NCBI GenBank assembly: GCA_009760855.2
Contig: WPIO01000005.1
Location: forward strand, 6,538,001-6,602,000
Length of the DNA: 64,000 nucleotides
Reading direction: 5' to 3'
DNA from: Cristatella mucedo
Taxonomy: Eukaryota > Bryozoa > Phylactolaemata > Cristatellidae
A model generated the notes under the pieces. That model saw only the letters and a program-made list of their open reading frames with translations, made no database searches and had not been told where the DNA came from. The stretch's first letter is position 1. Each line of letters begins with the position of its first letter. The position numbers and the translations under genes were made by a program. This document shows, in pieces, positions 57,043 through 64,000 of this stretch.

Positions 57043-57960
57043 CAGTTAACCGTAAAAGTATTGGGACGGATTGTGCAGCCGTCATGATGGCTACTCAATG
57101 ACGGATGCCAGCATTTTTAGTAAATATTGAAAATTGCTGTCGCTAAAAGTGTGCACACTGCACGGAATCCATAAAAGCACTAATTTCGCACAATTGATAC
57201 GTATTGTGCTAAATTTAGCAAGTTAAGGTGGTGCTGGCAATACCTTATTGCAAAGACCAGTCAGATCCACCAAGGCAAGGAGCTGATTAAGGTTCCCAAT
57301 CGTGGGTAATTATGCTACTCCAAGGTCATTGCAAGTATTCATAGATGCACCTCATCTGATGCGATAAGGACAGCCAGTTGCTCTGACCAATGCTCGATCT
57401 TGATAAGCAAAAAACTCGTTTGGATCAAGGTCCGAAGGCTGACTAGGCCAGTAAGAAACCACTACAGGATGATTACCGAAAGGTGATACATTACATTTAA
57501 AATAAATACTAAACCTTAGCGTTGGAGTATTTATGTATCTGCCATATTAGAAAACGCTATAAAATCCACGAACTGCCACAATACGTGGGTGTCCGACCCT
57601 CTGAAGAAGGTCTAAGTAAACGACTTGGGTCATGATGAATAAATAGCATGAGATGCAGGACTCCGATGCCATTTCTGCTAAAGCACCCCATACAATGACA
57701 AATCTTCCCTCTGATTTGACAATTGAATGCAGAAACTTGGGTGAGTAGCTTATTACGGATAACCGATTAAAGTACAGCGTGCTCTTTAAGTTCAAAAAAG
57801 CAAATGAATTTGCTTCCATCACTCCAAAAAACTCTAGCCCATGTTCAGTCAGTGAATTCGAGCCTTGGCACTCTGTAAAGTTCTTGCCGCACTCTTCAGT
57901 GACAGAAGCAGTTCCATTTTTACTACTTGAGAATGGCAAACAGCTTTTACTAATCGTCTT
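57043..57960 (-). mobile_element. Tc1/mariner DNA transposon relic
   Basis: A terminal repeat-like CAGTTAACCGTAAAAGTATT flanked by TA lies at 57043. On the minus strand, 57939-57547 is open and reads SYSPKFLHSIVKSEGRFVIV, then W-G-A-L-A-E-M, and IMTQVVYLDLLQ. This is the Tc1 transposase region 'y-x-p-k-x-x-x-x-t-V-K-x-g-g-x-x-v-m-V-W-G' and 'y-x-x-i-L'. Further on, near 57400, S-D-L-D-P-N-E-F corresponds to the s-P-D-L-N-P-I-E motif. The N-terminal DNA-binding part and the second terminal repeat were not found. It is broken and inactive. Confidence 0.7.
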
Positions 57961-59089
57961 CTGATGGTATTACTTTTAGATTTATTTCCAAATAATATCT
58001 GCACACTTCAAGCATGAGCTTGCGCCGTGGTAAAGCAGTCCTTTAACGCCTTTAAAGTAAGAGTGGTGCTTTCCAACTAGAGGTAACTCGTTACGCGGCC
58101 TAAAGAGAAAGATTTTCACGGCTTCCATTCTTCTCTACCTTCCTCACTTTATACGAACCCATACTCCTCCTAAAATTAGAGTAGTAGTAATATAACCTTA
58201 CGAGTTTTGAACCTCACTACATGCTTACATTTTCCATCTCTCGTTAGGGATTGACAATTCGGTGACCTTCGGCTTGGCAGGTAGATTTTTTCATGCAAAA
58301 TAAATAATGTTCGATGGGCTAGCTTTACAAATTTGGCTCACGCTCTGCCTAAATTTCCGGCGAGAGCTAATTATGGGTTGTTTCTCAATGTTTCTTTGGT
58401 AAAACTAGCTATTTATTAAAAAAAATTATGCTTATTAGGTAATTTTAGTCTTATCACCTAAAATTGCAGAATCATTCTAATTTGTACCAGCTTGTCCATT
58501 AATTAGCAGATAAAATCTCCTTCTCTGCTGCTGTTTAGCTGCTTATCGAGTAAATCTAGACGATCCAAATAGGTTTGAGTTCGAGTGTAATTTCTAAACT
58601 GCAATTAGTCATCCCCTTCTATTTTTACTACTCTGCGGTCTGTGATGGGGGCTCTTGGCTATCTATTTCGCACAAAAATGCCAGAAGTTTTATTTTCATT
58701 ATATATCAACTTTCTATTTTTGAAGTGAATTTTTGCGGCTCGATAGGGTACCGGATAAAAACTGGTGAATTATTGCTAAAAATCCCGAAAGTGAGTTCAA
58801 TAGTCTCAAACCAGAAAAAAATTCTTCGCTTACAAATCAAGTACTACAAAAGTTAACTGTCAATCATTTAGTCTCAGAAAACAAGTATCACTATTCCTAT
58901 GAGGCTGTGAGTGCTATTTTTGCTGCTTACTTTGAGTGCCTAGCAGTGAACGAGGCACCATATGACACTAACCATTAGCAACACTGACAGGTGGCCTGAA
59001 TGTCTTCCAGCTCAAGTTTCCTTGCTTGTCTAAGCATGAAACTTGGCATTTCGTTAACCCCTTCACCTAAAAAGAAGTGACTACTTTGC
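57961..59089. other. intron, nothing recognised
   Basis: The other terminal repeat of the Tc1-like element was sought here and not found. The rest is AT-rich. Confidence 0.35.
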
Positions 59090-60215
59090 TCACCGGGACC
59101 TTTAAACTCCCGTATATAAATTTGATTGTCTTAGAGCTCAACTTACTTGCTGCTTGTATTGATGACATCCGCAAATGGATGGCAGCAAGTTTTCTAAAAC
59201 TAAACAATGATACAACTAACTTACTAGTTATGGGCAAGCCCACTCTGATTCAGAAATTGGAAAGGCTGACACTCAAATTAGCTCTGCAAGCATATCTCCT
59301 GATGAATCAGCTCGAAATCTAGGTGTCATGTTCCAAAGTGACCTCTCGTTAGACGACCACATCAGCCCCACAGTCAAATTTGCCTACTTTCAACTACATA
59401 ACGTTGCTAAAATTCGGGCTTGTTTAGATAAGGATACCACGTCCAAGCTGGTCCATGCATTTGAGACATCCCGTCTCGACTTCTGCAACTCATTGCTTAC
59501 TGGCCCACCAGCATGTGCGATCAGGCGGTTGCAGCTGGTGCAAAACTCAGCAGCTAGGCTTGTCTGTCGTGAGCGTCGCAGTTGCCACATCACACTACTT
59601 CTCACCGACCTGCACTGGCTCCCTGTCAAGCAACGGATCGACTTCAAGTTTCTTTCACTCACTTTTAGGTAACTTTATTCTTTGCCTCCAGCCTATCTCT
59701 TAGATCTAGTCCCCCACCAGGCCAAGCATCGTACCAACCGCTTTTCGGAATCCAACAGTTTATCAATACCCCGTACAAACCTCAAATCCCTTGGAGATCG
59801 AGCATCCGGTTCGTACGCTGCAAAAGCCTGGAACTCCCTCCCGACTTGCGTCAGAACATCCCCTGACTTGACCACATTTAAAAAGAACTTAAAACACGCC
59901 TATTTAGGACAGCATTTAATGGGTCCCTGTGATTCGTCCTTCGTGTGCTTATGCGCGGTGACACTGCATGCTGCCACTAACCACATTTGCATGCTGACCC
60001 TGTGCATGTCACCCCTAACCATGTTATGCATTATGCTTGTTTATAAAGCATGATTTTACTCACCATTTAATTGCATTTCCCTTTGCAGCAAATGTAAAGC
60101 ACCTAAAAGAGATTGAGTTCTCCGAGGGCGCTTTATCAAGTGCATTATTATTGTTATTAATATTAGAGCTTTATTCAAACGACATTGTTATTGTTATTGT
60201 TATTATTATTATTAT
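59090..60215 (+). mobile_element. LINE family B copy, longest sense copy
   Basis: The coding remnant starts with LAACIDDIRKWMAASFLKLN and NLLVMGKPTLIQKLERL. After a frameshift it continues with LDFCNSLLTGPPACAIRRLQ and LLTDLHWLPVKQRIDFKFLS; after another shift, DLVPHQAKHRTNRFSESNSL and AKAWNSLPTCVRTSPDL. The 3' UTR then ends 'agcaaatgtaaagcaccta', 'agagattgagttctccgagg' and 'gcgctttatcaagtgcatta', with an ATT-type tail at 60142-60222. It lies in the same direction as the host gene, unlike most copies. Confidence 0.85.
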
Positions 60216-60639
60216 TATTAGTATTGTATGCCCAGCTTTTCTAAAATTATCCATACCGAGGCACGGTTTTCACTTCAGACGTCAGCTTGGCTACAGAACC
60301 ATCTGCACAGATACGTGATACAAACTTGAAAAACATGTACATCACTATGAATAGTGATTAACCGTGCATGTGTGATCGCAATGGATATTCGGACTTCCTA
60401 AGCTGAGACTTGGTTGATCGACTGATGTGGAGGCTAACTGTTGGCAATGGCACTGTTTTAAATATATATGACGCTGGATAAACGTTTCTTTAATTTTCCG
60501 ATCGCTGCAATTTAAGATGCGAATACAGCTTAATTACATACAAACATGAAGTCATATGATTATAAATAAAATATATTAACTAACTTAAATATACTTAAAA
60601 ATTTAATAGACTTAACTCTAGCCTGTCATGACAAAAGCC

Positions 60640-60850
60640 TCTTCTCTTTCCGAGACGGTGTTTTCAGTTACTGTGCTCCCAACGCTTAGAACCCTGTACT
60701 GACTGACATTCCGTCATATCTAGATCTCACCACATTCAAAGAGGAGCTGAACACCTATCTCTCCCAGACAGCCTTTGCTCTGTCTGAGTGAATTGCATGT
60801 CTATGCGCTTATTTGCTGTGAAACCTGATCATGCTGTGATTTTGCTGTAA
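60640..60850 (+). mobile_element. LINE fragment, related subfamily
   Basis: The plus strand shows the pattern F-R-D-x-V-F-S-V ... S-L/W-x-L-T-F-R-H, then a Ser-x-x-T-F-K segment and P-Y-L/S-P-R-Q-x-L-L-C-L-S-E. This is the very C-terminus of a LINE ORF2, followed by a different 3' UTR. The phrase gacagcctttgctctgtctg is the complement of sequence at 2890 and 7860, so these three are one subfamily. Confidence 0.5.
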
Positions 60851-61229
60851 AATAGCACATGCATAGCGTCTTTTTCGTGTCTGCTCTCCGTTCCTGAGCG
60901 TCATTAAATGAGTGTTACCAGCAGGGGTCTTGGTAACCAGGGGCTGATTGCATTGTCTGAGCTTTTGCACGCTTTCATCATTACGATACCTGCTTGGCTT
61001 CGGATGCTTACCTAAGCAGATTACCTCGCTTTTCATAAGTCGTCGGTTCTTGCTGCCCTTGCAGAGAGTTTTAAAGTACCAGATTTGTGATTAAGTTGTC
61101 CACAGTAGTGAAACGAAATGCTTAGCATTCTTATTAAATCGACGCAATTGTTCGAAGAGCTCTAGTACGTGTAGCCGAAGCTTTCTCACAAGCAGATTGT
61201 ATAGCAACTCAGAACGTCCAACAGATGAG

Positions 61230-61320
61230 CTGTAATAGTAATAATAATTATAATACGTTTGATACAGCGCCGTCAGAGAACCCAATCTCTTTCTAGGCGC
61301 TTGACCTGGTCTCACTTACC
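61230..61320 (-). mobile_element. solo LINE 3' tail, antisense
   Basis: A TAATAATAATTATAATAC stretch is followed by 'gtttgatacagcgccgtcag', 'agaacccaatctctttctag' and 'gcgcttgacctg', a diverged version of the family B or SINE family 1 tail. Confidence 0.6.
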
Positions 61321-61804
61321 GCGAGAAAATGCAACGGCTTCGAACCTGAATGTGCTAATAAGCATCTCATTTTGCAGAATACCTGAAGCACGTGCATAAT
61401 TTCCGGCTATGGAATATGCTCTAATCGATAGCAGCTCTTTAATTAGAGCAATGAAATACAAGCTATCTGTAACGTTGCTGACTTAAAAGTATTTATAAAC
61501 TGACTTGCAAGTATTTTTAAAGCTAAACATGTATTATTAAATACTCTGAGAATTTGCAGTCCAAATGGCTGGTCATTTCTGGAGAATGAAATCACTATTT
61601 TTCAAGAAAAGCATTACATGCGACTTGTCCCTACTGAAAGTGAATAAAAGTAACGTCCATTTGGATTTTGACGTGTCACCCATTATTGACAAGGTCTATA
61701 GGCCCTAGAATGGTTTATATAAATTAGTCAATTTACTTCTGCAGATTAGTGGTATTGACTAATGCAAACCTGTCAGGCTAAGACGCTTAGCATTCCCACT
61801 CCAG

Positions 61805-61975
61805 GAATCTGACGCCGATGGAAGTGATGCTGGCCTTGACGATCTGTCAAATCAAGGCCCCTGCACGGCCATGCTCATATCCGCGACAATCGCCGCAGGA
61901 AATTGTTCGGACTATAATTGTTCTTCCATATCAAGAATGACACATAAAAGAAGTGGTGGCTTGCACCAGTTAAAA
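61805..61975 (+). CDS. A2M-like gene exon: CUB/MG8 link
   Basis: The exon has 57 codons (phase 0-0) with acceptor cattcccactccag and donor gtatgc. It starts acidic (ESDADGSDAGLDD), then has CTAMLISATIAAGNCSDYNC and RSGGLHQLK. Joined to the next exon it gives G-G-L-H-Q-L-K-M-S-Y-D-V-F, matching 'G-x-G-x-x-x-x-q-v-x-Y-x-v' at the end of the CUB before MG8. Four cysteines occur. Confidence 0.68.
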
Positions 61976-62232
61976 GTATGCATGACCATGAGGTAAGTCC
62001 ACATGCAAGAGACAACTGAAGTTGCGTCTCGCTTGATTGAATAGTAGCAAGCTAAATGTCTAAGCAAAAGGACAGTTTCCTGCAGCTTTTTAAATCGAGA
62101 AGTGTCTGCTGACGGTTTGTCAGACCTGTCTATAGTATGTGGCAGCTGGTTGTTGTGAGCCAATGCTCTGCTAGTACACTTTAGCTTTGTTCGGCTTGTC
62201 ATGAATGTGACTTTCGATTGCTGATGCTTCAG

Positions 62233-62589
62233 ATGAGTTACGATGTGTTTACTGCTATTTTACGACCATGCACTGTAGGAAACTGGTTCCTTTCTTTTAG
62301 GAAAAATACCAAGAGCAAGACCGGAAGTCTAAATGTTGTTGACGTACGGCTGTCAAAAGGGACACAGCTAGTAGCACTTCATGAAGATAGCATGCGATTA
62401 GTGTCCAAATTGATCGAGTACGACAGTGGTATAATCATGACTACACGTCCGCTCCGATATGGGATTAATTGCCTGAAGCTGCTTCTAATCGAGCACACGA
62501 CCGAGGATACCGGCGATTTAATGCCCGTTTGGGTACAAAGAGTTGGTGAAGGCAAGCGGTCTTGCAGATTAACATTTGCCTTCTTATAG
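62233..62589 (+). CDS. A2M-like gene, terminal exon: receptor-binding domain
   Basis: The exon has 118 codons plus TAG, phase 0, after acceptor tgctgatgcttcag. From residue 30, TGSLNVVDVRLSKGTQLVAL then LIEYDSGIIMTTRPLRYGIN matches 's-g-m-x-i-x-e-v-x-l-x-s-G-f ... v-x-x-y-E-x-x-x-x-x-v-x-x-Y-l-x-x-i' of the A2M receptor-binding (MG8/RBD) domain; CLKLLLIEH and MPVWVQRV follow its last strands. The common V-Y-D-Y-Y ending is absent. The protein stops after a short basic tail containing one Cys, without a GPI or membrane segment, so a secreted form is inferred. A second possible acceptor lies at ctttcttttag, 62290-62300. Confidence 0.78.
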   Translation: MSYDVFTAILRPCTVGNWFLSFRKNTKSKTGSLNVVDVRLSKGTQLVALHEDSMRLVSKLIEYDSGIIMTTRPLRYGINCLKLLLIEHTTEDTGDLMPVWVQRVGEGKRSCRLTFAFL

Positions 62590-64000
62590 CTTTAATGAGT
62601 TGGGCGTTCGTTCTAGCAGTCAGTTGATTATTTGAAAAATCTCGTTAAGAAGGAAACAGGTATCAAGTCAAGTCAAGTCAATTTCACAGATCTCACATTT
62701 TGCTAGGGGTAGTTTGTATTTACAGGTATGAAATGACACTTTTGATTCACTTTCCAGTTAATAATTAACAAATTAACCCATTTTTTAATTGACTGAGCAC
62801 GGCCAAGTCACTGCTGCAATCACTGTAACATAATTCATACATCACCCTAAAACATCATAATCTCTACAATATATCTCACACTTATTTTACTGGTTATGTA
62901 TATAAAATAAATTTAAAAATATAGAATTTTATTTGCTCTGCTCTATCTGCATTATAATTACAATTAGTTTAAAGGGTGGCACATAATTCCATGTAGGATA
63001 AAAAAATCAAACGCTTACAGGTCAGAGTCTAGTACTAGTTCCACCAGTGGTCATAGAAAGATTTACTTATTGCAGAGCAGAAATTTTATCCGGAAAAGGT
63101 TGTAGTAGTGCACGTGCAAGCTTTAGCTACTTTTGGCATTTAATTACCTAGCAAATTGGACGTCTGTAACCTTAATTGATAAAAATATGAATACAAAATT
63201 GAATCTTTTTTCAGAAATTTTAATTGTTCTGCAACGTAGCCACATTGCTCAAACATAATAAGTCCTAGAACTAAAAAAAGTTCCAGTTGAGGTCGTTGAC
63301 TGTATTTTCACATATAAAACTGAAATAAACAGTCGATAACATCAAAATTTTATTCAATATCCTAAGAAGGAAAGATCTGATTATGAGGTTTTAAGGCCCT
63401 TTTATACACATATTGTTTTCCATTCTGCTTTTAATGACTGATTAATCAGCATTCCATAACTTTCATCGCTTGGAAACCCGAAGAGAAACAGCAGTAGCAA
63501 TGACGTGCCAAAAATGGCTGAGTGAAGCGACTACGATTCCTAACTATTCTAGCAGGAAAGGCTCAATATAAGCTTAAATTGATCGCTTGGTTTGTCTGTG
63601 AGTGACACTTCGAGTAAAAGCAAAGTAGCTAAATAAAATAAACAAGATTAATTTGATGAATGCTCAGGCATTTCAATTTGAGATATACTTAATGCTCTAT
63701 GTGGGGTTGAGTTTAAAAAAATAACGGCGTACTCACGATCGTCAATGGCTAATTAGGTTTCCAGCGTCTTATCGTGGTTTTTGGAAACAGTTTGTAAGAG
63801 GCGTAAATTCTATATAGAAAGGAAGATTTAGCTGGTAAAATATCATGCCCTTAATTTATGATGGGTCTTTAAATTTGAGCTTATAGAGGGGCTTGAAATT
63901 TAGTTCTAAAACTCACTAATGCGATTAAAAGCTCTTTTGTTCTATTATCGGTTTTGTATATGCAAATAGTGGCAATTTATTCACGATTTCTTACTCAAAC
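62590..64000. other. 3' flank, AT-rich, nothing recognised
   Basis: A short TCAAG repeat (three to four units) lies at about 62664-62682. No further gene or known repeat is visible to the window end. Confidence 0.4.
62906..62911 (+). promoter_or_regulatory. candidate poly(A) signal AATAAA
   Basis: An AATAAA about 317 bases after the stop codon could end the macroglobulin transcript. The region is very AT-rich, so chance occurrence is likely. Confidence 0.25.

Noticed and set aside
57779-57964. 61-codon plus-strand frame
   Set aside because: It is the shadow of the minus-strand transposase remnant.

Overview
This is a stretch of animal nuclear genome: AT-rich, short exons in long introns, GT-AG splice sites, dense LINE/SINE debris and long microsatellites. 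Nothing prokaryotic is visible. Non-LTR elements of the CR1/L2 type, tRNA-derived SINEs and a thioester-protein (alpha-2-macroglobulin, A2M) family gene suggest a non-vertebrate metazoan. I cannot name the phylum.

The main feature is one large plus-strand gene from about 5.2 kb to 62.6 kb. I assembled it by eye from 21 short coding segments whose splice phases mostly agree. Translated in order they follow the A2M/TEP/CD109 layout: end of MG2 and MG3/MG4 (5248-10085), MG5/MG6 (11468-11944), start of the bait half (16076-16285), variable acidic bait-like segment (30946-31141), MG7 (34567-37168), CUB and start of the thioester-domain (TED) helices (38401-46855), rest of the TED (47642-53579), second CUB half/MG8 (55318-61975), and receptor-binding domain to a stop at 62587-62589. 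The start codon, signal peptide and MG1 are not visible and may lie upstream. Where the thioester Gly-Cys-Gly-Glu-Gln is expected, the exon at 46557-46855 reads Gly-Val-Val-Ala-Met-Thr. The protein may therefore be a macroglobulin that lost its thioester. Three exon junctions do not match in phase, so some small exons are probably missing from this model.

The introns are full of transposons. An old full-length LINE lies antisense at about 20.2-23.67 kb, with EN and RT readable but broken. At least fourteen truncated copies of related LINEs are scattered elsewhere, mostly antisense to the host gene. Two tRNA-derived SINE families are present, and the 3' tail of one matches the LINE 3' end. One LINE fragment is inserted inside another at 26.84-27.35 kb. 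A diverged tandem repeat of about 170 bp fills 25.13-25.99 kb, and a Tc1/mariner relic lies at 57.04-57.96 kb.

Upstream of the gene, 1.0-2.7 kb is a GC-richer block with a decayed Ty3/gypsy-like RNase H on the minus strand. A possible BEL/Pao relic sits at 4.3-4.5 kb. A small minus-strand ORF at 451-744 could encode a secreted cysteine-rich peptide. The last 1.4 kb is AT-rich 3' flank with a candidate poly(A) signal.
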